A stretch of DNA of 47,500 bases from Glandiceps talaboti (Eukaryota > Hemichordata > Enteropneusta > Spengelidae), in assembly GCF_964340395.1 (NCBI RefSeq), contig NC_135562.1, forward strand, positions 18,496,485-18,543,984, read 5' to 3'. The translations under genes were made by a program, and so were the position numbers. The notes under the pieces were generated by a model. That model did no database searches. It saw nothing but the letters and a program-made list of their open reading frames with translations, and had not been told where the DNA came from. Below, piece by piece: positions 23,801 through 32,523 of the stretch. Position 1 is the first letter of the stretch. Every line of letters starts with the position of its first letter.

Positions 23801-26800
23801 TATTCACATTGAACAGATATCGAGATTCAGAGGCCAATCGACAACTTCCTCTCAGAACTATCGTTTGTTTTACTCATTACTGGGACAAGCCATTAGCCAA
23901 GCAAGTTGACTTGTTATCAAAGAGTACCAATATTTACACATGTGAAGATGGGCTCTTACATAACACAAGTAAACAGCTGTAAAACCTCTATTCGGCCGTC
24001 TGCATGGACTGCAATTGAGGCAAACCTTATCTCTGTCTTATATCAGTTGTTATCAATTTATTAGGCTATTATAAGTAACGCTACAAACAGCTTTAGAGAT
24101 GCAAACAACTTTTATGACACCCGTTTTAGCCAGGCAAGCCCGCGGGTTTGTTGCACTTGGACCGCTAATGGCTTGTGAATGTCATGTATATTCTGAAGTT
24201 TCATTGTAAATATTAATTTACTGAATAATGAAATAGTAATATACCACCAGGGACTGGTACACTATATGCAAAAGTCTGTTATACCCCAGAGGGTATTATT
24301 TTTAAATAAACATCTCACCTTGCCATTGAAATCCATGCGTAATTGTGATATTGCCATCGATATCAGCTATGCCTATAGAGACAGATTTGCCATCTGAAAA
24401 AAAAAAACGGTTTATAAAGTGACAATTCTTGCTCCATTATTCATTCATTATGTATAACCTCGGTCATTTATAGTCCATAATACTACATGTATCAGTGAAG
24501 TGCAAGATATTTTAAAATTGTTAACTTAAAATGTGTCGGAAATAAACTAATTAAACTTTTTATGTTACTTTGTTCAAGGAAGCTCAAACCCATTCCCGGT
24601 TCATACTATACAAATGTTTGAAAAGAGGTCAAAATTTATCCATTTTAGGATCCAAATATGGCTGCCAAATACTGTTTTACCTCTGTGGGTAAATAAAAAC
24701 ATTGTCGATTGCCTTAGTTACTTCACAGGTTACAAGAATAATCGTACTATTTAAATAAAGTCTTCAATGCCTTAGTGAAAAAGACATTATCAAAATTGCT
24801 CTATAACATACATTTTATTGTGACAAACGAAAGGCTGTAGTTTACAAACGCAAATTAGAGCAAACATGACGTCATTCTGTGCAACAAAAGGATATTAGTT
24901 CGCATGTACCTTGTATCTGACGAATTTCAAAATTTCCCATTCTATCTCCTCGGCTGTCAAACCGAACGTAGCCCTGCGAAGTAAATTATAATTTCATGTA
25001 CTTTAGATATCTACTAAGTACGTGCTGCATCATTAACTTTAAAATAATCTTGAGGGAATGGATCTGGAAAGAGAGTAACCGTACAACATCCACTAGGCGA
25101 TCTTTTTGTACAGAAGTATTTTTTTTAGATGTTTTCGTGTTCATAGAGCTGAAATGAAAGGATCGTTGAATTTTATAATCAGCATGACACAATTGGTGAA
25201 TGATTATTAAGCATCTTCGAAGAATAAATATTCATATTTCATTATCATAGCTAATGAGTTATGATAATGAAATAATATATAACAACCATCGCACTCGTCA
25301 TTCGATGAGTTGCAGTAACTATAAAATGTTTGCAAATCAGCATTTTCTTTTTAAATGAAACGAAAATAATCAAGAAAGTAAACGAAAAACACTCCCTTCC
25401 CCGATCCTTACCCCACACGATTTATTTGCATTGATAAAAATAATTTTTGGCATGTTCCTCTGACATACTTACTGACACTCCATGGAATGACGTGTTACGG
25501 AGAGCTCCAAGTATGATTTGTGCCATGTCACTGTTCTCATATGTAAAGTCTTCAAGGACTACTGGGCGTGTCTCGTGTGAAGAACTAAACATCTAGAGAA
25601 AGGTAATTAAGTAATTAAGGGATTTCTGATTTTCAGGAAAAAACACACTAGACTCTTGGATATTAATTGGAAACAAATTATTTCATTTCAAAGACCATGA
25701 AGGGGAAAGTCCTAGCTAATAATGTTCTAAACCTTGATAAATACTAATTGCACAAGAATGTGCACAACACGAGGGTCGTACAATTGACTTTAGTATTTAA
25801 AATAGGTCGACATTTGTAAAACAACAGTGAGCCCTTACAATATTGGAGAGTTGCTCGATGCTGGTATTCAACGCCAATGCAATGGCCCAAACAGCATCAT
25901 AGCCTAGTCCATGCCACGGGTGGTAGCGGAGGTTTTTATATTGGGAACGTTTCAGTACAGCTCTATACCTACTTTCATATTGCTGAAAGGTCTGAAATGA
26001 GAAATACGTAAGTTGAAAGCACATGGACACTACAGTAATAATGACTTGAGGTGTTTGTCATTACTTTGTTGATTTCTTTCAACGTTACAACATCGATTGT
26101 TACCAGTTCGTTTCAGGATTGATTACAACCTTTACTGTTAACATATAAAGCTCTCCATGGCTTAACTCGAGTGTGCATACATTCTGTCATCTTCTCCAGC
26201 CAAACACACCGAGTCGCACTCTACGTTCTACAAACAAGAATCAGTTTGCATCAACAAATTACAGACAAGTCACTTATGGATGTCGCTCATTCTCATATGT
26301 CGCCCCAAAACTATGGAACTCTTTGCTATTCGCCAAGCCTTCAGCCTGGATTGTTTCAAAACAAAACTGAAGACTTATTTGTTCACCAAAGCCCATGGTG
26401 TACTTTAGCCATTCAGCGCTACTGGAGAGAACATTCCTGTGGAAATCGGTGCTATAGAAAATTTGATTGATTGATTCATTCATTCGTTGATTGATCGATG
26501 TGAACCACCTGTCTCGGTATGGGTGCGCTCTATAACGATGTTTATAGTCTTGACAAAATGTGTTTTTATGCATTAATTGTCACCCAAAATTGGCGTCTGG
26601 TTAGAGAAACATATAGTTTCGGCAAAAGAAAACAAACATTTCCACTTAACACACTTACTTAGCACAGTCATAGTAATATAGAAAGCATTTGCAGAAACGT
26701 GACCATAAGCATTTCGAGTGCGGCACATAAATATCCTTGAATCACTGCAACAGGACACATACCTCTCCATTGATTGTCGTTTGGTTGGACATATCCTGTA

Positions 26801-27747
26801 CAACTTGTTCAGTTTCAATGGCACTTTCCAATACTGTTTTGATCTGATTAAGTGTACAGTTAATTCCACCGTCTTCCTTCATCCACCAATTTGTTGAATA
26901 TGATCCAGGTATTATGTATACATACTTAGGCCCGTACATGTCAAGATGGTATGCCTGATAACAAGAAAATGCATTTTAAAGTGTGTCTGTCTGTCTGCCT
27001 GTCTTTCAGTATGTATGTATGTCTGCCTGCCTACCTCCATACCTGTCTGATTGCCTAACTGACCGCCTGTCTGCCTGACGACCTGCTTGTCTGTTTGTCT
27101 GCCTGACTGTATGTCAGTTTCACCATACTACTGTTGCGCTGTTAATTCGATAACTGCTTTACTAATTTTCTCTTATTATTATCATCAAACAAAAAAACTA
27201 AATACATAGATATTTATTATTTTTCACCAATTTCAATGTTGTCACTAGTCAGCCAGGTTTCACAATACATTCTCCAGCATTAAAGCATCGAATGTCGTAG
27301 TCATTGGAATTAACCAAAAGTTTCTAAATAATTATGAATTGATTTAATTAAACCAATGTGAAGAAAAGGAACTGCTTACATAGCAAAACAGTGCCCTTGC
27401 ACGATCTTCGTAAGAATTTACGAATATTATACGCCCATCTTCCTTCTACAGATTAAAGTAGAGAAATCGACAAAATATAAGGATTTAATGACTTGTGTAA
27501 TAGTAGTAGTTGTGGCAAAATTTCCATATGATGTAGTCATCAGTTTTGAAAGACTTGAAATGAAATGTTGCATGACTAACCACCATTGCTTTCAAAATGT
27601 GTTTCAAATTCATTAAAATATAGTAGGATTAAGATAGTTAAGCAATGTTTCACATTTGTCACGAATTTTGATTGAAATAAATGTAATTACAGTAATAAAT
27701 GTAATTATGTATATGCATATACTACCAATATATGCATACATATCCAA

Positions 27748-27832
<85 letters not shown>

Positions 27833-28193
27833 CAAAAACAGACAGATTGATACTCACCGAGTTATATATATATATATATATATATAACAGGCAAATTGAG
27901 GAAAGAAAATGAAATTGAGGAAAGTAAATTGAAAAATATATATATATATATATACGCATTTGTATGTATACACCTACCTTCACAATACGTAGTTCTTGAT
28001 CCGAATTACGGTTGAGTACTAAAGATGCTGCTATTTCTATATCCTTGTTTGCTGCCATGGTTACGAAATCAGCAACAATCTTTACAATATTACACAAAAT
28101 TGAAAGCTTACAGGCGTTAATACCATCTCTATATGTCTGTCTGTCTCTATATATACATCTATCCATCTATCTATCTATCTATTCATCAATTCA

Positions 28194-28262
<69 letters not shown>

Positions 28263-31048
28263 ATCCGTCCATCCATCCACCCATCCATACTCCCACCCAC
28301 CCACCAATCCATCAATCCATCCATCTATATATTGTATATGCATATATGGTATTTTCCTGAGACAACTAGCTAGAGCTTAATTAATTGGTCAGGTTCAAAA
28401 CACATACAGTTCATAGGGACTCTGGGTCATGAGAAACATAGGAATAAATACGGCCATCATATAACAACTTTAGGTAGGCAGAATTGCGTACGTATACTTT
28501 CCTACGTACCCCTGTGAAAAATATGCCATTCTGGTATAATATCGCTACTCTTCTCCAGTTAAAGTATTCCAATATTGCCAGCCGTACTCTATTAGATACT
28601 ATTTCTGATAACTGTGTTCTTGAGAACAAAGGATACGTAGACTTGTCAGAGAATTGTGGAGAAACAGTCGAGTAGCCTAACTGAAATATAGACAACAGAA
28701 AAGACTGTTAATCAAAACATGTTGTTGGAAAAATGAAAGAGCCACAGACGGAGTTAATACATTGTAGGGGGTAGTTCTACTGTATATTAAAATGAACCAC
28801 AAGTATTCTACTTACTGACACATACTTAATCATTACTTGCTGCTTTAAAAATCTTTATTTACGACACTTTAATAATGAATACTTAAATCATAGGGGCTTG
28901 AACTTAGTCATATTTGTTTACAAATATTTATTTTTTTGTTTACTGATTTTTTCCCTGCTTTTGAAAATATATTTTCCCTACAAGGTACAAAGTAATAAAG
29001 TAATGATTTAAAAAGCTGGTTTTGTGTTTTTTCTAAATCAATTTTAACCGCTCATGTTGTTTTTAATAAACCAGCTTTACTATGATTATTTGTTAAGGAT
29101 TTAGTTCTACTGAGCGCCCGCAACCGGTGATCCTTCCTCGTCCTCTCTTACGATGAAAAGAGGTCGTCGCTAAAACAAACAAAAGAGCGATTTAGAAAAA
29201 AAAAACACAACACAAGATTTTCAAATCATTACTTTATCATATGGTACCTTGTAGGGAAAATATATTTCATTAACGAGGGGATCGTAGTTATCCGTTGGTA
29301 TACTAGTCTATCAGCTAGCCCTCGGATGTTCTTCCGATAAAATACGACACACAGCCGAACAACGCTATCGAGGATGGAACATGTTCGGGCAGGCCCTCAC
29401 ATGCGAACTTCGTTCGCTTTTAGTTATAGCATCGAAAGAAAGCCCGAACGTCTAGCAGCAAGACTATTGGTATACGTGCTTAGGTGAAAACCCACTAGTG
29501 CAACAAAAATCTATATGAGACAAAGTTGATGAAAGTTGGAAGCAGAAACTTGTAGGATTTTGAGCAGATGGTGCGTCTGTCAATCTTGGTCGAAACAAGA
29601 ATGTATACACTTTACCCAGTGACGAAGTAGGGCAATAACACCTATCGCTTCACTGTAACAGTTGTTAAACTGTTAGAATGCTTACCATGAGGTATGTAAA
29701 CTTTCTGATGCGTAATAGCAATGTTATGAGGGTTTGAATTTCGTTTATTATTTGCCATGGAAACGGGTGCACATATCCCGGGTATGTAGGGGATCACGAA
29801 AGGCGACTTAAGTCGAGGACGGCAAGCTTTCCTATGTTGAGAATAGGAAGCGGGCATTTGAACAACATTTTTGACAACTAACTTTCACTGGGACTTGAAA
29901 AAAAATCACAGGTGTATAGAGCTAAATTCCTTGCATTAATCATGAAATTGCAAGACTATCATTACAGAAGGCATTCAGTTTAAATCTGGTTGGTGATAAT
30001 CTATATTTAATTGATCACTTACAGTTTTACCTCTATTTCCATCGTTTTGTGTCATTAAATTTGTTTTTGTTCCGAGTGATCGCCTCCTTCCCAGAACACA
30101 AAACGATGGAAATAGAGGTAAATAAAGCATTTAGCCGCTTTCATCACATCGGATTTTAATCAGATTGACCAACAATGTTACCTTCTCTCCACATGACGTA
30201 ATATTATCTTGATAAATCGTCACCAAACCATATACAGCGAATTTCACATTACCGTTCAGTTTTTGTGTTTGATACAACCACCCAGAAACCAATACGAAAC
30301 TGGACATACTACATTTTAAGATAGCAAGATTGAATGAGTACAGTTTCTTGCTACATTTTGTCTAAGTAAAATGAACTACACATGGGTGTTTGATACTCGA
30401 AAACCACATGACGCCCGAATGTCTGAATGGAGTTGCAATACATTTACATGTTTTATTTCATTTAGACTAAATGTAGCAAAACATGCATTCTTGCTATTAA
30501 AGTGTGGCATATGCAGTTTCTTGTTTGTTTCTGCATGGTTGTATCAAACAGAAAAGTTGAACAGTATTGTGAAATGTACTGTCATTCACGACATATCCTT
30601 TGTTCAGTCATGCCAGACGATAACATGTAGCGCATTTTTATGTTAATTACATTTTTGTTGACCCGGACAATAACATTCTGCAATGTTAGTAAGATAGTTG
30701 TCAAGCAAGATTGTTTTCTATTTCTACCCTCCTGGTTTCCACCGCATTTCAGATATCACTTGTTAACTAAAAGTAGAATCCAGGGAGTGACGTTTCAAAA
30801 AACCTATACCATCTTACCTGTACCAGATTATAGTAGTGTGAGGATGCTGCTACTGGAGCAGTAGAAATGGAACAACCACCACCAAGTATTGCTATCTTCT
30901 GAGGTTTCATATGTACATGCTCAGATAGAAGATAACTAGCATATCCTGGGTTACACTGTATATAAGAAAGGTAACATAAAAGTATTATGAGTGGCAAAAT
31001 TGCTAGTACATTAATTCAGATAATTCAGATTCTTTAAGCCTATATGAC

Positions 31049-31122
<74 letters not shown>

Positions 31123-32179
31123 AGGGAGGGAGGGAGAGAGAGAGAGAGAGAGAGACCCCATCACATAGCCAAGTTGTATACCCAAATAATAATAAGGGCT
31201 CTAAACCCTGAACGCACGCGGCGGGAACTACTATATTTTCGTAGCTTAAGAATGACCGATAGGTATAAATAAAATCAATGCAACTGTGATCCGGTCGCGC
31301 AGTACACACCATTTTACGTTCTTTTTTGAGACGTTGCCATAATTTGATTTCGTACTACATTCTTCCAAATGTCGTCGGCTCGTAAAAATGGCGGTCATTA
31401 AAAAAAAACAAAGCAAGATAGTACGATATGGGTTTTAAAAAAAGTTTAATGAAAAAGTGATGGGCAACATCAACCAAGCTATTGTTCAACTGGACCATTC
31501 TTACATGCAGACTCCTGACAGTAAGTGTGACCTTAATATGTCACATAAATAGCCCTTGGATAAATGTGAATGAGTTATTACAAACTTTTCTTTGACCATT
31601 GTGCGAGAAAAGGGCACAGTTGCTTTACTGTGGTATGTTGCCCTCAAATGGTGAGATTGAGAGAATACAGAATGAGACTCTGGAATGACAGGGTTGATAC
31701 ACAATTCATTGATTAGCACAAACACAAACGTGGCAACCAAATAATTTTTGTTCTAATCTCAAGAAGTACATGATAACGTCTACATCTTGACACGTTTTCA
31801 TGAAAATGAAATTATAAGAAAAGAGATATTTCAATGAAAATATAATATTTTTGCAATAAAATCATTTGACTAGGCTTATGATAAATACACTTAAAATATG
31901 TTTAAAAAATAGTTGCAAGTCGAAATATTACTTTTCTTAAATAGGAAATATATCGAACGAGGTAAAAAGCTATAAATATGTAAAATGCACATTCAAATGT
32001 TATTTTTACTGAAATGTAAGGAAGTAAATTAATTTTCATAAGTGTCCTTAAAAATACTCAGGAGTACATGTTACCTTCAGCATTTCTAAAAAAAAAAAAG
32101 AAAAAAAGAAGCTTGACGACGATTTCTAATAGTGTAATAAATGTACTTTAAAACCTTTTAATCCTTAAGCTTGTGATAG

Positions 32180-32227
<48 letters not shown>

Positions 32228-32504
32228 ATGGAAATGTCAGGTGTCTTACCTTATCATCAACCCATTGCCACGTTAACTCATAGTCACTCAGGATTTCAGA
32301 GCTGTTGTTGACGTCATCTAAAGCCATTTCAATCGCTGGAATAATTCCCCCACTGGACCAAGCCGATGTATTTTCTACTGGCACAAAGCCAAGTAGTGTC
32401 AGCTTTGTTTTGGTATTACCATTAGTACTTGTGATGTAAAATGCGAAGATTATGCTGAGGCACAACCATTTTGTAGGAGTCTGTTTTTGGTAAATGTCGC
32501 CCAT
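15406..32504 (-). CDS. Gene A: GABA-B receptor-like class C GPCR, 17 exons, complete
   Basis: Reconstructed by joining 17 minus-strand exons with GT-AG introns in compatible phase, giving 775 codons and a TAG stop. Order: signal peptide (residues 1-29); Venus-flytrap ligand-binding domain (about 30-445) with GGCSIST, INCTL and [13 protein letters not shown]; short linker; seven TM helices at about 466-491, 507-526, 541-563, 584-606, 638-663, 677-698 and 706-727; 46-residue tail. GABA-B hallmarks are [13 protein letters not shown] after TM3, TWQLVDP after TM4, [16 protein letters not shown] in TM5 and ISIYN at TM6. Cys in TTSC and in HTCSS can form the TM3-ECL2 disulphide. GABA-B receptors act at the plasma membrane as heterodimers coupled to Gi/o. 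The long C-terminal coiled coil of vertebrate subunits is absent. Several GABBR1 ligand contacts are changed, so an orphan or GABBR2-like role is possible. Gene B is its tandem paralogue. Confidence 0.93.
15851..15950. repeat. (ATGTC)n and (TATAA)n microsatellites, gene A intron 16
   Basis: Four ATGTC units are followed by about ten TATAA units. The corresponding place in gene B (40450-40600) has TAACA/TAATA units, so the same locus has diverged in motif after duplication. Confidence 0.9.
16035..16194 (-). CDS. Gene A exon 16: TM6 and TM7 (codons 676-729)
   Basis: Acceptor TTAACAG|ACA in phase 2, donor AAG|GTAAGA. Encodes [18 protein letters not shown], then [15 protein letters not shown] and MMFVEK. 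The class C FxPKxY motif at the end of TM7 is reduced to FVEK. Confidence 0.93.
16302..16520. repeat. (GAAT)n-derived microsatellite, gene A intron 15
   Basis: GAAT units mixed with GAAC and GGAT variants over about 220 bp, opening false ORFs of Ser-Phe-Ile-His repeats on the minus strand. Gene B has only a few units here (about 40995-41020), followed in both genes by the same GAAATTTATTTC flank. Confidence 0.93.
16732..16790. repeat. (CA)n with (CG)n end
   Basis: CACACA tract followed by CGCGCGCGCACGC. In gene B the tract is only about 14 bp (about 41228-41241). Confidence 0.9.
16881..17050 (-). CDS. Gene A exon 15: ECL2 and TM5 (codons 620-676)
   Basis: Acceptor TTGACAG|ATT, donor AG|GTTTGT (weaker than consensus, but identical in gene B). 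Encodes [20 protein letters not shown] then [16 protein letters not shown] to LNDAR, closely matching GABA-B [33 protein letters not shown]. Confidence 0.94.
17304..17430. repeat. (CATA)n microsatellite, gene A intron 14
   Basis: Long CATA array with one central interruption. The paralogous site in gene B is 41729-41808. Confidence 0.95.
17836..17869. repeat. (ATA)n microsatellite
   Basis: About eleven ATA units between the last left-hand monomer and the LINE fragment. It may be the tail of an insertion. Confidence 0.85.
18111..18872 (-). pseudogene. 5'-truncated LINE reverse transcriptase C-terminal ORF
   Basis: Open frame of 253 codons with the typical non-LTR RT thumb and C-terminal region: [52 protein letters not shown], then [15 protein letters not shown] near the end. 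Palm and catalytic motifs are missing, so it is a 5'-truncated insertion. A short direct duplication of TTCGCATCATATCTGCTT lies at its 5' edge (about 18844-18908). It sits inside the family-2 array, so it is younger than that array. The frame is unbroken, which suggests recent arrival. Confidence 0.88.
19796..19918 (-). CDS. Gene A exon 14: TM4 (codons 579-619)
   Basis: Acceptor TTTACAG|CCA, donor GAA|GTAAGT. Encodes [20 protein letters not shown] then [10 protein letters not shown], the GABA-B TM4/ECL2 signature. The donor lies 10 bp from the right edge of the 2.3-kb repeat insertion. Confidence 0.93.
20505..20612 (-). CDS. Gene A exon 13: TM3 and second intracellular loop (codons 543-578)
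   Basis: Acceptor TTTCAG|ATT, donor GGG|GTGAGT. Encodes [18 protein letters not shown] then [12 protein letters not shown]. The Lys in FAKTW corresponds to the class C TM3 ionic-lock Lys (FTKIWWVH in vertebrate GABA-B). Confidence 0.94.
21268..21406 (-). CDS. Gene A exon 12: TM2 (codons 496-542)
   Basis: Acceptor CTGTAG|ATTC in phase 2, donor CTG|GTGAGT. Encodes [20 protein letters not shown] and SIIPLGLM, ending TTSCL with the conserved Cys before TM3. Confidence 0.93.
21565..21785. repeat. Dispersed imperfect-palindrome repeat, copy 2
   Basis: Left arm CAGTTAAGGAAAATACGAGTG, right arm CACGAGTATTTCCCAGCTG, then a segment ending CAGGGTATATAT. Shared with gene B at the same place (43510-43800), so it was present before the A/B duplication. 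Confidence 0.65.
21786..22838. mobile_element. About 1.05-kb insertion in gene A intron 11, absent from gene B
   Basis: Gene B runs from GGGTATATATCCCATAT straight into CTGCTTATGTATGG (about 43790-43815). In gene A those flanks are separated by about 1 kb. The segment has higher GC than its surroundings and holds a 68-codon plus-strand ORF (21975-22181; contains [17 protein letters not shown] reading from upstream) with a donor-like ATTG|GTGAGC at its end. Its right end is the 142-bp hairpin. The family is not recognised; exact ends are uncertain by a few bases. Confidence 0.6.
22688..22829. repeat. 142-bp hairpin (foldback)
   Basis: Arms 22688-22739 and 22778-22829 (52 bp each, about six mismatches) pair over GATAAACCACCCCCTGGGGA and its complement. 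The loop itself contains a further inverted pair TATGCAC and GTGCATA. It is either a foldback MITE or the structured end of the 1-kb insertion. Confidence 0.85.
23317..23467 (-). CDS. Gene A exon 11: linker and TM1 (codons 446-496)
   Basis: Acceptor TCCATAG|AT, donor CATGG|GTATGT. Encodes [14 protein letters not shown] then TM1 [20 protein letters not shown] and the first intracellular loop [12 protein letters not shown] linkers have PP at the same place. Confidence 0.92.
23472..23698. repeat. Two monomers of a 147-bp repeat (family 3) with (CGGA) end
   Basis: GAAATCGGTCCAGTCAT occurs at about 23485 and again 147 bp later. It is followed by GGACGCACGGACGGACGGAC and then GTGCGTAAGGG. The corresponding intron of gene B lacks it. 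It begins only a few bases from the acceptor of exon 11. Confidence 0.75.
24319..24393 (-). CDS. Gene A exon 10 (codons 421-446, part)
   Basis: Acceptor after an uninterrupted T run (TTTCAG|AT), donor CAAG|GTGAGA, phase 1 on both sides. Encodes [16 protein letters not shown] to FQWQ, the last strand of the ligand-binding domain. Confidence 0.88.
24910..24973 (-). CDS. Gene A exon 9 (codons 400-421, part)
   Basis: Acceptor CGCAG|GGC, donor CAAG|GTACAT, ends in phase 1. Encodes [20 protein letters not shown], equivalent to GHVVFDASGSRMAW. Too short for ORF detection. Confidence 0.9.
25473..25592 (-). CDS. Gene A exon 8 (codons 360-399)
   Basis: Acceptor CTCTAG|ATG, donor TCA|GTAAGT. Encodes [20 protein letters not shown] then NTSFHGVS, matching the [27 protein letters not shown] block. 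Its paralogue in B (46225-46344) differs at six codons, five of them amino-acid-changing. Confidence 0.92.
25839..25991 (-). CDS. Gene A exon 7 (codons 309-359)
   Basis: Acceptor TTTCAG|ACC, donor ATT|GTAAGG. Encodes [14 protein letters not shown] to [13 protein letters not shown], one of the most conserved GABA-B signatures. The ligand-binding Glu five residues before the Tyr in GABBR1 is Trp here. Confidence 0.93.
26145..26480 (+). pseudogene. LINE 3' fragment in gene A intron 6
   Basis: The plus-strand translation includes [20 protein letters not shown], a typical non-LTR RT C-terminus (PKLWNSLP..IR..SL..FK). It is followed by TCGGTGCTATAGAAAATTTG and a short TTGA tail. The same fragment is at the same intron position in gene B. 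Confidence 0.85.
26763..26954 (-). CDS. Gene A exon 6 (codons 245-308)
   Basis: Acceptor TATCAG|GCA, donor GAG|GTATGT. Encodes [18 protein letters not shown] to QTTINGE, matching GABA-B KKYVWFLIGWYADNWF...INCTVDEM. The Trp of GW that packs on ligand in GABBR1 is Ser here. Confidence 0.92.
26982..27115. repeat. Degenerate (TCTG)/(CCTG) microsatellite
   Basis: Imperfect GTCTGTCTGCCTGTCT-type repeat just upstream of exon 6 on the minus strand. Confidence 0.85.
27380..27445 (-). CDS. Gene A exon 5 (codons 223-244)
   Basis: A 66-base exon, acceptor CTGTAG|AAG, donor TAT|GTAAGC. Encodes [20 protein letters not shown] plus CY. Aligned with GABBR1 RIIVGLFYETEARKVFC, the GABA-contacting Tyr is kept. 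Too short to appear as an ORF of its own. Confidence 0.88.
27751..27829. repeat. (TA)n microsatellite
   Basis: About 80 bp of TA, with two smaller TA tracts at 27863-27886 and 27939-27953 close to the exon 4 donor. Confidence 0.95.
27978..28079 (-). CDS. Gene A exon 4 (codons 189-222)
   Basis: Encodes [16 protein letters not shown] to RIVK, donor AAG|GTAGGT. The acceptor (GTAAAG|ATT) has a weak pyrimidine tract, so the exact left boundary is the least certain in this gene. (TA)n tracts lie within 70 bp on both sides. Confidence 0.8.
28131..28326. repeat. Compound microsatellite (TCTG)-(ATCT)-(TA)n-(CCAT)n
   Basis: Ordered blocks: TCTG, ATCT, a TA tract of about 65 bp (28195-28260), then CCAT units with CCAC variants. 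It lies between exons 3 and 4 of gene A. Confidence 0.93.
28510..28680 (-). CDS. Gene A exon 3 (codons 132-188)
   Basis: Acceptor TTTCAG|TTA, donor GGG|GTACGT. Encodes [20 protein letters not shown] and then [13 protein letters not shown], matching the SYGSSSP...FPTFFRT...WGWKKIA stretch of GABA-B receptors. The GABBR1 Ser and His ligand contacts appear replaced by Val and Gln. Confidence 0.9.
28958..29273. mobile_element. MITE-like element with about 55-bp terminal inverted repeats
   Basis: Left arm 28960-29014 and right arm 29217-29271 are reverse complements with few mismatches, both containing ATATTTTCCCTACAAGGTAC and AAAGTAATGATTT. About 200 bp lie between. A second, smaller inverted pair (AAAGCTGGTTT at 29011, AAACCAGCTTT at 29070) is nested inside. 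No ORF. Confidence 0.8.
29274..29839. other. No gene; GC-richer patch in gene A intron 2
   Basis: No coding support. Small palindromes such as GCGAACGAAGTTCGC (29402) and GTTGGTATACTAG / TATTGGTATACG at about 29293 and 29466 suggest a decayed transposable element. Confidence 0.45.
29840..29993 (-). repeat. SINE-like dispersed element, reverse copy
   Basis: The reverse complement matches 2783-2930: same start (CCAGATTTAAACTGAATGCC), same TAGTCTTGCAATTTCATGAT, same AAAGTTAGTTGTCAAAAATG. It is more diverged than the triplicated copies. Confidence 0.75.
30026..30122. repeat. Perfect 27-bp inverted repeat, 43-bp spacer
   Basis: Arms 30026-30052 and 30096-30122 are exact reverse complements (both contain CCTCTATTTCCATCGTTTTG or its complement). 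It would fold as a stable hairpin in RNA from either strand. No similar copy is seen in the window. Confidence 0.88.
30266..30553. repeat. Foldback element with about 115-bp arms
   Basis: The left arm starts GTTTGATACAACCACCCAGA and the right arm ends in the complement of GTTTGATACAACCATGCAGA. Shared arm words include AGAAAC and GATAGCAAG/AATAGCAAG. A related half-element is at 33625-33780 upstream of gene A. Confidence 0.7.
30818..30955 (-). CDS. Gene A exon 2 (codons 86-131)
   Basis: Acceptor ATACAG|TGT, donor CAG|GTAAGA, phase 0 on both sides. Encodes [10 protein letters not shown] through GGCSIST to YYNLVQ. GC-S is the position of a GABA-contacting Ser in GABBR1 and is retained here. Confidence 0.93.
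31053..31154. repeat. (GA)n with (GGGA)n centre
   Basis: AGAG tract of about 65 bp, then five GGGA units, then more GA, between exons 1 and 2 of gene A. The long Ser-Leu and Arg-Glu ORFs over it are artefacts. Confidence 0.97.
31155..32180. other. Gene A intron 1, nothing recognised
   Basis: No exon, RNA gene or repeat family could be identified. There are A-rich runs at about 31400 and 32090-32110. Confidence 0.5.
32183..32222. repeat. (TA)n tract close to the exon 1 donor
   Basis: About 40 bp of TA starting 28 bp inside intron 1, between the donor at 32249 and the intron body. Confidence 0.95.
32250..32504 (-). CDS. Gene A exon 1 (codons 1-85)
   Basis: ATG at 32504 opens a signal peptide with hydrophobic core [12 protein letters not shown] and a likely cut after STNG. 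It ends [18 protein letters not shown], phase 0. The frame is open to a TTG six codons upstream, but the ATG is the natural start. N-glycosylation sequons occur at ENTS and [16 protein letters not shown] matches the first helix of the GABA-B ligand-binding domain. Confidence 0.93.
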
Positions 32505-32523
32505 AATCCTTGAGATGATCAAA

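Noticed and set aside
31003-31312. Ser-Leu and Arg-Glu rich ORFs
   Set aside because: Artefacts of the (GA)n/(GGGA)n tract.
32148-32522. Start of gene A at the upstream TTG and extension of exon 1 to 32148
   Set aside because: TTG is not a normal start for a nuclear gene, and the frame after DDK is intronic (GTAAGA donor followed by TA repeat).
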